DNA from: Pseudomonas syringae
GTDB taxonomy: Bacteria; Pseudomonadota; Gammaproteobacteria; Pseudomonadales; Pseudomonadaceae
Direction of reading: 5' to 3'
Assembly: GCF_000737245.1 (NCBI RefSeq)
Contig: NZ_JPQU01000045.1
Coordinates: 163,587-227,586 of the forward strand
DNA: 64,000 bases
The translations under genes and the position numbers were made by a program. This document shows, one piece after another, positions 43,343-51,832 of this stretch; within the stretch, counting starts at the first letter, position 1; each line of letters begins with the position of its first letter. The notes below the pieces were generated by a model that had not been told where the DNA came from, ran no database searches, and was given only the letters and a program-made list of their open reading frames with translations.

Positions 43343-46300
43343 TCAACGAGGGGGGCGAGCTACAAAGGGGTCAGCGCTGCGTTTCTTGTCCGGTGCGGCG
43401 AGCAACGTATAGACACAAGGCAACACGAACAGGGTGAACAGCGTCCCCACCGACATGCCGGTGGCGATCACCATGCCGATATCGAAACGGCTCACCGCTC
43501 CCGCGCCGGTCGCCAGGATCAGCGGCACCATGCCAAATACCATGGCTGCGGTGGTCATTAATACCGGGCGCAATCGAATCGCCGCCGCTTCTTCCACCGC
43601 CTCCCGGGCTGACAGCCCTCTATCGCGCCGCAGCTGATTGGCGAACTCAACGATCAGGATGCCATGTTTGCTGATCAGGCCGATCAAGGTAACCAAACCG
43701 ACCTGGGTGTAGATGTTCATACTCGAAAAGCCGAGGAACAACGGGATCAGCGCGCCGCAAATCGACAGCGGAACAGTGACCAGAATGACCAGTGGATCGC
43801 GGAAGCTTTCGAACTGTGCCGCCAGCACCAGGAAGATGATCGCCAGCGCCAGGGCGAACGTTACCCACAGGGCGCTGCCTTCCTGCACGTATTGCCGGGA
43901 AGCACCTGCGTAGTCATAGGCGTATCCGGCAGGTGCTTCTTCACTGGCAATCGTCCGGATGGTGTCGATCGCCTCACCCATGCTGACGATAGGGAAGCCT
44001 TGAATGATCGCCGAGTTCAGCTGCTGGAACTGGTTCAGTTGGCGCGGCCGCGCTCGGTCGGTGACTTTGATCAGCGTCGACAATGCCAGCAACTGACCGT
44101 CGCTGCTTCTCACGTAGTAGTTGTTCAACCAACCGGGGTTGTCCCGATACGGCCGTTCCACCTGAGCAATGACCTTGTAGCTGCGGCCTTCGATGGTGAA
44201 CCGGTTTATTTCCGCCTCGCCCAGCAGCGTCGCCAGTGTCCCGCCCAGGTCCTGCATGGAAACACCCATCTGCGCCGCTTTGGCTCGATCAATCTCCACC
44301 ACCACTTCAGGCTTGTCGAACGCCAGGTCGATGTCCAGAAACGCGAACTTCCCAGACTCCGCGGCACGGGCCTTGATGCGTTCTACGACCTGTAACAGTG
44401 AGGCGTAGTCATTGGCCGTATTGACCACGAACTGGAAGGGCAGGCCTTCGCCAGTACCGGGCAGCGATGGCAGGTTGAAACCGAAAATCTGCAAGCCGCT
44501 GATGCCAGCCAGTTTTGCCTGAACCTCGGGAAGAATCGCCATTTGCGTACGGCTGCGTTCATCCCAGGGTTTCAGCAGGAAGCCGCCAATACCCGTCTGG
44601 ACCCCGTTGAAGCCGTTGATCTGGAACGAGGAGTAGTACTCGGGAAACTCCTTGAAGATCTCGATGAACTCACTGGTGTAACGGTTGATGTAATTCAGGT
44701 TGGTGGGCTGTGGCGACGTCGCGATCATGAAAATGATGCCCTGATCCTCATCCGGGGCCAGCTCCGATTTGGTGAACTTGAGCAATACCGGGATCAGACA
44801 TAACACGATCAGCGCAAAAACCAGCACGACCGGGCGAGTATCCAGCGTGCCATGCAGCATGCTCCGGTAACGCCGCTTGAGACGTTCGAATAGCTGGTCA
44901 AGTTTATGTGCCAGCCCGCTGGGGTTTTCGTCATGCCGCAAAAGCAGGGCGCACATCATGGGCGACAGCGTCAGGGCGACGATGCCGGAGATCACCACGG
45001 CTCCGGCCAGGGTCAGGGCGAACTCTTTGAATAGCGCGCCGGTCAGGCCTTGCAGAAAGCCGATGGGCGCATAGACCGCCGCAAGGGTAATGGTCATCGA
45101 GACCACGGGCATGGCGATCTCGCGAGCGCCTTCGATGGCAGCGTCGAAGGGTGATTCGCCTTGTTCGATATGCCGATGGATGTTTTCCACAACAACGATG
45201 GCATCGTCCACCACCAGACCGATCGCCAGGACCATGGCGAGCAACGTCAGCAGGTTGATGGAGTAGCCCATCAGTTGCATGAAGAACAGTACGCCGACCA
45301 TGGACAGCGGAATGGTGATGACCGGAATCAGGACCGAGCGCAACGCCCCGAGGAACAGGAACACCACGACAATCACGATCAACACCGCTTCGATCAGGGT
45401 CTTCACCACTTCGTTGATCGAGGCCTGAATGAACAACGTGGCATCGTAGGCAATGGAGACTTTCAGGCCTGGCGGTAGCTGGCTTTCAAGCTCCGGCATG
45501 ATGCGTCGGACTTCCTTGATGACATCCAGCGGGTTGGAACTGGGGGTGCCCTTGATGCCGATATAAACCGACGGGATGCCATCGAAAGAGCTGACGGTGT
45601 CGTAGTTTTCCGCGCCCATTTCGACCCTGGCCACATCGCTGAGCAACACGCGCCTGTCACCTGAAGTCTTCAGAGGAATCGCGCCGAATGCCTCGGCAGA
45701 CTTAAGATCAGTGGTGGCGTTGATGGAGGTGACGACGTACTCGCCTTTTACCTCACCGGCGGCGGCCAGAAAGTTGTAGCGGCGCACGGCGTCGGTCACG
45801 TCAGCGGCGGTCAGGCCAAAGCCTGCCAGACGAATCGGGTCGAGCCACAGGCGCATGGCGAACACTTGATTACCGAGGATCTGCGCCTCCGCCATGCCGG
45901 GAAGGGTCGCCAGCTTTGGCTGAATGACCCGGGACAGATAATCGGTGATCTGTGGGTTGCTCAGTTCGGAGCTGTAGAAACTGATGTACATCAGCGCCGA
46001 CGCATCAGCCGCTTCCTTGCTCAGCACCGGATCTTCGGCATCCTGAGGCAGTTTGTTCTTCACCTCGTTGGCCTTGGCCAGCAGCTCGGTGAAAAGCCGG
46101 TCGCTGTCAGAGCCGATCCGCGCATAGATGGAGATCACCGAAAAATTCTGCCGACTGACCGACGTCATGTAGTCGATGCCCTCGGCACTGGCCAGGCTTT
46201 GTTGCAAGGGTTGCGTAATGTAGCCCTGAATGGTCTCGGCGTTGGCACCCGGGTAGGCCGTGGTGACCGTGATCAGAGCATTTTCCATCTGTGGGTACTG

Positions 46301-46405
46301 GCGGATGGTCAGCTTGCTGAAGGCCTGGAAACCCAGCAGCACAATCAGCAGGCTGATCACCGTGGCGAGCACCGGGCGACGAATGAACGGGTCTGTAAAA
46401 GCCAT
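43343..46405 (-). CDS. mexW: RND efflux permease MexW
   Basis: Proton-driven multidrug pump subunit (1020 residues). N terminus MAFTDPFIRRPVLATVISLL and the porter sequence (ATLPGMAEAQILGNQVFAMRL) match MexW as I know it. Proton-relay residues sit in GLVVDDAIVVVENIHRHIE and LIGLISKHGILIVEF. The frame is open to 46570 but the ATG at 46405 is the family start, 13 nt after mexV. In P. aeruginosa MexVW uses OprM; no channel gene is present here either. Placement next to the wapQ/colRS block is the same as I recall for P. aeruginosa. Confidence 0.88.
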   Translation of the reverse strand: MAFTDPFIRRPVLATVISLLIVLLGFQAFSKLTIRQYPQMENALITVTTAYPGANAETIQGYITQPLQQSLASAEGIDYMTSVSRQNFSVISIYARIGSDSDRLFTELLAKANEVKNKLPQDAEDPVLSKEAADASALMYISFYSSELSNPQITDYLSRVIQPKLATLPGMAEAQILGNQVFAMRLWLDPIRLAGFGLTAADVTDAVRRYNFLAAAGEVKGEYVVTSINATTDLKSAEAFGAIPLKTSGDRRVLLSDVARVEMGAENYDTVSSFDGIPSVYIGIKGTPSSNPLDVIKEVRRIMPELESQLPPGLKVSIAYDATLFIQASINEVVKTLIEAVLIVIVVVFLFLGALRSVLIPVITIPLSMVGVLFFMQLMGYSINLLTLLAMVLAIGLVVDDAIVVVENIHRHIEQGESPFDAAIEGAREIAMPVVSMTITLAAVYAPIGFLQGLTGALFKEFALTLAGAVVISGIVALTLSPMMCALLLRHDENPSGLAHKLDQLFERLKRRYRSMLHGTLDTRPVVLVFALIVLCLIPVLLKFTKSELAPDEDQGIIFMIATSPQPTNLNYINRYTSEFIEIFKEFPEYYSSFQINGFNGVQTGIGGFLLKPWDERSRTQMAILPEVQAKLAGISGLQIFGFNLPSLPGTGEGLPFQFVVNTANDYASLLQVVERIKARAAESGKFAFLDIDLAFDKPEVVVEIDRAKAAQMGVSMQDLGGTLATLLGEAEINRFTIEGRSYKVIAQVERPYRDNPGWLNNYYVRSSDGQLLALSTLIKVTDRARPRQLNQFQQLNSAIIQGFPIVSMGEAIDTIRTIASEEAPAGYAYDYAGASRQYVQEGSALWVTFALALAIIFLVLAAQFESFRDPLVILVTVPLSICGALIPLFLGFSSMNIYTQVGLVTLIGLISKHGILIVEFANQLRRDRGLSAREAVEEAAAIRLRPVLMTTAAMVFGMVPLILATGAGAVSRFDIGMVIATGMSVGTLFTLFVLPCVYTLLAAPDKKRSADPFVARPPR

Positions 46406-46418
46406 GAGGATTCCTTGA

Positions 46419-47576
46419 TCAGTCAGCTTTTGACTGGCCGTTCTGTTCGGCTGGCAGGGTCTGATCTGGGCTGATGGCCACGTGCGCGCCATTGTCGAGC
46501 TTGAGCTGCCCGCCACTGACCACCCGTTCGCCGGATGTGAGTCCTTTGCTGATGATGACCAGCCCGTCACGGCGCTCGCCCGTTTCCACGAAGCGGCGGT
46601 CGACGATCAGTTGCTCTTCGCCCCTGGCGTCCTTTTCGGGTTCGCCCCCGGCGGTTTTTTTCGGCACCACGACATACACGGAGTTGCCGTAGAGGGTGTA
46701 AGTGATCGCGCTTTCGGGCAACACAATCCGGGTTTTTGGCCCAGGCAACAGCACCTGCAAGTTGGCAAACATGCCGGGCAGTAGCTTGCCTTCCGGGTTT
46801 GGCAGGGTGGCGCGAATCAACACGTTACGTGTGACGTCATCCACTTTCGGGTTGATTGCACTGATCGTGGCTTCAAAGGTTTGCTCAGGGTAAGCGGCGA
46901 CACTGACCACGGCGATCTGGCCCACGCTCAACAGGGGCAGTGATTGCTCCGGAACGTTGAAGTCGAGATAGAGGCTGCTCAGGTCCTGCAAGGTGGCAAT
47001 GACTGTGCCGCTGGCAAGGTAGTCACCCACATCCACCTGACGAATGCCGATGGTGCCGCCGAACGGGGCCAGGATGCTTTTCTTGGCCAGGGATGCGTTC
47101 AGTTGAGCAACGGTTGCGCTGGCTTTTTTCAGTTGCGCGGCAAGTTTGTCGAAGTCCCCCCTGGAGATTGCCTGATCACCCACCAGCCGACTGCCACGGC
47201 CGTATTCCACCTGTGCCAGTCCGAGGTCGGCCTGCGCGGTGCCCAGCAAGGCTTTTTCGACATCGCTGTCCAACTGCAACAACGGCTGACCACTTCGGAT
47301 CTTTTGCCCTGAATCGAATTGAACCACCTTCACGGTGCCAGCGATTTCGAGACTCAGGTCCACACCCTGCAACGCCTTGAGCGTGCCAATGGCGGGAAGG
47401 CGGCTTTGCCACGCACGTTCACTTGCCGTTGCTACGGCAACGCTGATGGCGGGTTTGGGGGCGGAGAATTGTTGAATCTGCTGATAGATGGAAAACGCTT
47501 TGTAGCCGGCAAGCAGCAGAACGACCAACAACACAACGCCCAACATGATCAGCATCCGGCGACGCAGCATATCCAT
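46419..47576 (-). CDS. mexV: RND periplasmic adaptor MexV
   Basis: Membrane fusion protein (385 residues; an ATG two codons later is possible). Anchor helix LIMLGVVLLVVLLLAGYKAF, lipoyl halves (VVQFDSGQKIRSGQPLLQLD, ILAPFGGTIGIRQVDVGDYL) around a hairpin with LAQVEYGRGSRLVGDQAISRG-type heptads, then the barrel domain. It starts 85 bp after the last gene of the seven-gene operon on the same strand; a perfect palindrome lies in that gap. Confidence 0.88.
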   Translation of the reverse strand: MDMLRRRMLIMLGVVLLVVLLLAGYKAFSIYQQIQQFSAPKPAISVAVATASERAWQSRLPAIGTLKALQGVDLSLEIAGTVKVVQFDSGQKIRSGQPLLQLDSDVEKALLGTAQADLGLAQVEYGRGSRLVGDQAISRGDFDKLAAQLKKASATVAQLNASLAKKSILAPFGGTIGIRQVDVGDYLASGTVIATLQDLSSLYLDFNVPEQSLPLLSVGQIAVVSVAAYPEQTFEATISAINPKVDDVTRNVLIRATLPNPEGKLLPGMFANLQVLLPGPKTRIVLPESAITYTLYGNSVYVVVPKKTAGGEPEKDARGEEQLIVDRRFVETGERRDGLVIISKGLTSGERVVSGGQLKLDNGAHVAISPDQTLPAEQNGQSKAD

Positions 47577-47621
47577 ATCCTTGGAAAATCAGTTTGAACC
47601 AACCGTACACGGCGCCGGATC

Positions 47622-47635
47622 CAGTAAGCTTACTG
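47622..47635. promoter_or_regulatory. Perfect 14-bp palindrome before mexV
   Basis: CAGTAAGCTTACTG is fully symmetrical and lies 46 bp upstream of the mexV start, in the 85-bp gap after the kinase gene. It is a plausible operator for control of mexVW; no terminator is visible in the gap. Confidence 0.5.
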
Positions 47636-47661
47636 TTGCGAACGTCAGCGTGCGGGGGAAC

Positions 47662-49032
47662 CTACATTCTAATGGGAATTACCAAAGCCGCTAGCAAACC
47701 TCCCGACCCGAGGTTTTCCAATCTGATTTCTCCGCCCAGACGCGTCGCCACAGTTTGCACAATGGTCAGCCCCAACCCGACTCCCTGATCATTGCCGGCG
47801 CTGTAGAAGCGTTCGAAAAGTCGTTCCCGCTCGGCTTCATCAATCCCCGGCCCCTGATCAGCGACCATGAGATGAAAACTGTCGGCGGTGAACTCCAGCG
47901 CGACGCTGATCTGCCCACCCGCAGGGGAGAAGTTCACTGCGTTTGTTACCAGGTTCTGTAGCGCGATTTCGATCGCTGGAAAGTTGGTTTCTACGGTGTG
48001 AGCCTGTTCGCTGCAGTCGAACGACAACTCCATCCCCCGGCTTAAAACCCAAGGGGTCATCTGCACCAGGCTCTCTCGTATGGCGCTGACCAGATCGGCC
48101 CGGGTCGTCTTCCCCGCACCGGCGCTGGGCTCCAGTCGTGCAATGGTCAGCAGCTGATTGACCAACCGAGTGGTGCGGTCAACGCCGATGATCAGGTAGT
48201 TCAACGACTCTCGTCGCTGTTCTTCATTGCGCGCTTCCAGAACGTTTTGCGCGTGCACCCGAAGAACTGCCAGGGGCGTACGCATTTCATGCGCGGCATC
48301 GGCGATGAAGCGACGTTCACGGCTCAAGACTTCCTGGATCTGCCCGAGCAGCCTGTTCAGCGCGGCCTGCATGGGCTCAAGCTCGCTGGGTAGCGGGGCC
48401 AGTTGCAATGGTTCGAGAGACCCCGGGTGACGCGCTCTCAGCGTTGATGCCAGGTCAGCCAGGGGCTTGAGTCCCCAACCGATCGCCAGCCAGATGGCAG
48501 CCATCAGCACCAGGCTGCCGAAGAGATTGGGCAGCACCGTGTGGCGTACGATCCGGTTGACCAGATCGGAACGGACATCGTCGCGCTCGCCAACCCAGAT
48601 CAACAGATTGTGTTGCTCGTCTTTGAGTACGAAGGTGCGCCATTTGTGCTTCCTCACGTCATCGATGTCGCTGAATCCGGAATACTGCGGTGCGTGGGTC
48701 ATGCTCGGCGCGCTGAGGGTATGGACCAGCAGGTTGTTTTGCAAGTCCCACACCTGAAACGCGATTTTGCTCTCGTAAGGGTGCCCATCGACCCTGGGTT
48801 CTGCCTGACCCAATGCCTGGTTGAATGCCTGGTAAAGCTGCGCGTGTTCCTGACGCGCCAGCGGCATGCGCATGATGCCTTGCAGCAATCTGGCGTTGGT
48901 CGCCAGTTGGGCGTCGTAGACTTCCGCGATTTCATGATTGCTGTCGTGAACGTTGACCAACGTCAGAATCAACAGACCGATAAGCACCAGGCCGATGATC
49001 AGGGTCAGAGTGCGGCGACGGATCGAAGTCAC
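47662..49032 (-). CDS. Sensor histidine kinase, QseC/PmrB type
   Basis: Membrane kinase (456 residues). Helices at about 8-27 and 166-188 flank a periplasmic sensor of about 135 residues; phospho-His248 in DAAHEMRTPLAVLRVH; ATPase motifs NLVTNAVNFSP, VADQGPGIDEAE and GVGLGLTIVQTV. It overlaps its regulator by 4 nt. It ends the seven-gene operon that begins with the hemolysin-family gene, so it likely senses the product of that operon or the condition requiring it; this is inferred. Confidence 0.9.
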   Translation of the reverse strand: MTSIRRRTLTLIIGLVLIGLLILTLVNVHDSNHEIAEVYDAQLATNARLLQGIMRMPLARQEHAQLYQAFNQALGQAEPRVDGHPYESKIAFQVWDLQNNLLVHTLSAPSMTHAPQYSGFSDIDDVRKHKWRTFVLKDEQHNLLIWVGERDDVRSDLVNRIVRHTVLPNLFGSLVLMAAIWLAIGWGLKPLADLASTLRARHPGSLEPLQLAPLPSELEPMQAALNRLLGQIQEVLSRERRFIADAAHEMRTPLAVLRVHAQNVLEARNEEQRRESLNYLIIGVDRTTRLVNQLLTIARLEPSAGAGKTTRADLVSAIRESLVQMTPWVLSRGMELSFDCSEQAHTVETNFPAIEIALQNLVTNAVNFSPAGGQISVALEFTADSFHLMVADQGPGIDEAERERLFERFYSAGNDQGVGLGLTIVQTVATRLGGEIRLENLGSGGLLAALVIPIRM

Positions 49033-49691
49033 TGACGATCCTCCACCAGATAACCGACGCCACGAATGGTCCGGATCAGCTCACTGGAAAATTTCTTTCG
49101 CAGGTGATGAATGTGCACTTCAAGGGTGTTGCTCTCGGCTTCTTCATTCCAGCCGTACAACAGCTGGATCAGGCGCTCCCTCGTCATTACACGCCCCGGT
49201 GGCGACAGCAGTTCGTAGAGCAGTTTGTATTCCTTGGGGGTCAAGGGAACGGGGTCGTTGTTGTACGTAACCTGTTGGGTCGAAGGGTCCAGCCTTATAC
49301 CCGCATGTTCGATCATCACCGACGCGCGGCCAGCACTGCGCCGCAGCAAGGCGCGCAGCCGAGCCTTGAGTTCGGAGAGGTCAAAGGGTTTGACCAGGTA
49401 GTCGTCCGCGCCTGCATCAAGTCCGGCAATACGATCTTCAGTGGCGTCCCGCGCGGTGAGTATCAGGACGGGCAAGGCAGATCCGCTCTCGCGCAGCCGC
49501 CGCAGGACGGTTAGCCCGTCCATTTTCGGCAGCCCCAGATCAAGAATGGCAAGATCGAATACTTCACTCAGTAGCGCATGCAAGGCGCTGGCACCGTCGT
49601 GTACCCAGTCGACGGTGTAGCCCTCGCGAATCAACCCCTGATGAATACCTTCGCCCAAGGCGACATCGTCTTCGATCAACAACAAACGCAT
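49029..49691 (-). CDS. Response regulator, QseB/PmrA type
   Basis: OmpR-family regulator (220 residues). Phospho-Asp51 in LAILDLGLPKMDGL, Lys in DDYLVKPFDLSEL, and the winged-helix signature SNTLEVHIHHLRKKF and IRGVGYLVEDRQ typical of QseB/PmrA. Regulators of this class bind direct repeats of CTTAAN spaced by 5 bp; two such sites lie upstream of the operon (54027-54086). It follows the TPR gene by 14 nt and overlaps the kinase by 4 nt. Confidence 0.92.
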   Translation of the reverse strand: MRLLLIEDDVALGEGIHQGLIREGYTVDWVHDGASALHALLSEVFDLAILDLGLPKMDGLTVLRRLRESGSALPVLILTARDATEDRIAGLDAGADDYLVKPFDLSELKARLRALLRRSAGRASVMIEHAGIRLDPSTQQVTYNNDPVPLTPKEYKLLYELLSPPGRVMTRERLIQLLYGWNEEAESNTLEVHIHHLRKKFSSELIRTIRGVGYLVEDRQ

Positions 49692-49705
49692 GAACGCCCC
49701 ATTAT

Positions 49706-50350
49706 TCAGGATTTAAGTTTCTTGTTAACGTCGATCAGCAATAACTGGATGTCCTTGCGGCGTCCAGTGTCGGCCACCTCTCGCCCAGGTCGTGGCTGAG
49801 CCAGCAAGGCTTTTTCCAGCGCCTGGCGTGCTTGAGCATAGCGCCCTTGGCGGAATAAGTGGTCACCCCAGAAATACAGTGGATCAATGCCGTCGGGATT
49901 AATCTTCAGCGCCTGTTCCAGCAGCACTTGGGCTTTATCTGCATCACCGAAACCAATCGGCCAACCGGGAACCCGGTCATAGAGCGCGGCGAGGCTCGCG
50001 TAGGCGGAGCCTTGCAAGGCATCAGGATCCAGGGCCAGCGCCTGTTCCAGATCGGCTTTGGCCTTTTTCACCTTGCTCAGCGCGCCGAGTCCACCCTGGG
50101 CGCCCGCCCAACTGCTGGTGACGATGCCTGACCAGATCCAGGCTTCAGCCACTTTTGGACGCTGTTGGGTAAATGCCGAAGACTGTGAGGACAGCTTTTC
50201 GAACGCACTCACGCGCTGCTCTTCAGGCAACTGGTATTGGATGTGAGCCCACTCTTGCTGGATGGAGGACAGACGCTGTTGATCAGGTGCATCAAGCGCC
50301 CAGACGGGCAGACTCAACATCGCAAGCAGAGCTAATAGTGGTCTTTTCAT
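49706..50350 (-). CDS. Secreted tetratricopeptide-repeat protein
   Basis: Periplasmic TPR protein (214 residues). Signal peptide MKRPLLALLAMLSLPVWA; helical repeats from about 90 on (KADLEQALALDPDALQGSAYASL, AQVLLEQALKINPDGIDPLYF, ARQALEKALLAQPRPGRE). TPR proteins bind partners or hydrophobic ligands; it resembles the TatT-like periplasmic TPR proteins only loosely. It lies between the SDR and the two-component genes with 8 and 14 nt gaps, so it is an integral part of the operon, perhaps handling the product in the periplasm. Confidence 0.82.
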   Translation of the reverse strand: MKRPLLALLAMLSLPVWALDAPDQQRLSSIQQEWAHIQYQLPEEQRVSAFEKLSSQSSAFTQQRPKVAEAWIWSGIVTSSWAGAQGGLGALSKVKKAKADLEQALALDPDALQGSAYASLAALYDRVPGWPIGFGDADKAQVLLEQALKINPDGIDPLYFWGDHLFRQGRYAQARQALEKALLAQPRPGREVADTGRRKDIQLLLIDVNKKLKS

Positions 50351-50358
50351 GGTTTGAA

Positions 50359-51156
50359 TTACTCTTCGGCAGGTGAGCTGCTCAGTCGGCGTATGAGGGG
50401 TAAGTGTTTGCGTAGTCCGCGATCAACCACGGTGGGCAGCAGGCCATTGAGGCGCACGAAAAACCGTTCGGGCCATCCTAGGTAGAGTTCCCGTTGATTA
50501 CCGGCAATCGCACTGACGACCGCCGTGGCCACTGTCTGCGGATCGTCCTCGTTGCTCTTGAGCGCATTGTTGAGGGCGAGGGCCGCCGGGCTGTTCATGG
50601 AAGTGCGTGTGGCGCGTGGCGCGACGTACAGCACGCCAATGCGCGTGTCTGCCAGCTCTCGGCGCAGGGCCTCGGAAAACCCGCGCAAGGCAAACTTGCT
50701 GGCGCAGTAGGTCGCGTAGCCGGCGTATCCAATCGAGCCATATATCGAACCGACGTTGACCACCATGGCAGCGCTGGCCTGGCGTAATACAGGAAGCATG
50801 AGGCTGGTGAGTTGTATGGGCGCAGCCAGGTTGATGCCCAGCATCGAGTCGATCTCTCGACCAGGCAGGTCCTCAAGCATGGCGAAGTGGTTGACGCCCG
50901 CGGCATTGATCAGCAGGTTGACGCCTGCCATGGTCTGAGCCGCCAGTAATACCTGCTGGCGACCTTCGGCCGTGGTCAGATCCGCCTTGATCCAATGCAG
51001 CTGGAGGGGATAACGCGCCTGCAAGGGCAGCAGTGGTTCCTGATGTCGGGACACCGCGAGCACCTGGGCGCCCTGGCTGCACAATGCTTCAGCGATAGCC
51101 ATGCCGATGCCGCCACTGGCACCGGTCAGTACAACTCGCGCTTCAGAGATGCGCAT
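50359..51156 (-). CDS. Short-chain dehydrogenase/reductase
   Basis: NAD(P)-dependent SDR (265 residues). Cofactor motif TGASGGIG at 11-18, NAAG at 84-87, catalytic Ser137, Tyr150 and Lys154 (YxxxK in YCASK). The C-terminal part (LGWPERFFVRLNGLLPTVVDRGL) is like SDRs acting on acyl or long-chain substrates. AAGGA precedes the ATG. It overlaps the upstream oxidase-like gene by 14 nt. Likely reduces a carbonyl or oxidises an alcohol on the operon's acyl intermediate. Confidence 0.9.
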   Translation of the reverse strand: MRISEARVVLTGASGGIGMAIAEALCSQGAQVLAVSRHQEPLLPLQARYPLQLHWIKADLTTAEGRQQVLLAAQTMAGVNLLINAAGVNHFAMLEDLPGREIDSMLGINLAAPIQLTSLMLPVLRQASAAMVVNVGSIYGSIGYAGYATYCASKFALRGFSEALRRELADTRIGVLYVAPRATRTSMNSPAALALNNALKSNEDDPQTVATAVVSAIAGNQRELYLGWPERFFVRLNGLLPTVVDRGLRKHLPLIRRLSSSPAEE

Positions 51157-51832
51157 GACTGGATTCCTTCAGGAACTCACCTTCTGCGACCGGCAGTTGG
51201 CGGAACATCTCGGTGTAAAGTCCATACACCACTTTTGAAGCGCGGATCACGGCAGCCTGATCATCGGGATCATCGAGACGATCCATCAGCTTGCGGTACG
51301 TTTCCATGTGTCCGATATCCAGGCTGCCATGAGAACTCAGGTAGCTGAAGGCGTCGGGGCCAAGGCCAAGGCGTTGCTGGATACTGCCGGCGGCATGAGT
51401 TGCCAGTGCAATGCTGGTGCCTTCCAGTACGTTCACCATGCCGAACAAGGCCACTGGATTGCCCCGGGCGATCCGGTCATAGAGGTAAGCGATCATCAGC
51501 TCGATCGGTAAACCTGGTGACCCGTCACGCACGGCATCGGCGTCCGCGTCACAGGCACGCAGGTCGTTGAGAATCCATTGTTCATGCCCGTATTCATCTT
51601 CGATGTATTCGCACACAGCGCCTCGCAGCCATTCAAGGCGCGAGGGCAGCCGGGCACCGCAGGCCATCATCAACGGCACGGTATGTCGGACGTGGTAATA
51701 GGCCTGGGTCAGAAACTCGCGATAACTGTGCAGCGTGACCTCACCGGCCAGCGCCTGACGGATCACGGGTAGGTTGAACAAGGTCTCGCGTTCTGTGCGG
51801 GTCGCGTCTTGCAGTGTCTGGAAAAAACTCAT
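51143..51832 (-). CDS. Haem-oxygenase-like diiron oxidase candidate (TenA/UndA superfamily)
   Basis: All-helical protein of 229 residues annotated in databases as iron-containing redox enzyme. Candidate metal ligands follow the pattern of UndA-type enzymes: Glu80 and His83 (EYIEDEYGHEQWIL), Glu137 (NVLEGTSIAL), Asp172 and His175 (LDIGHMETY), with His47 near the first ligand position. Such enzymes cleave or oxidise fatty acids and amino acids with O2. It overlaps the acyl ligase by 4 nt and the SDR by 14 nt, implying stepwise action on one substrate. The iron site is inferred by alignment from memory. Confidence 0.83.
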   Translation of the reverse strand: MSFFQTLQDATRTERETLFNLPVIRQALAGEVTLHSYREFLTQAYYHVRHTVPLMMACGARLPSRLEWLRGAVCEYIEDEYGHEQWILNDLRACDADADAVRDGSPGLPIELMIAYLYDRIARGNPVALFGMVNVLEGTSIALATHAAGSIQQRLGLGPDAFSYLSSHGSLDIGHMETYRKLMDRLDDPDDQAAVIRASKVVYGLYTEMFRQLPVAEGEFLKESSHAHL

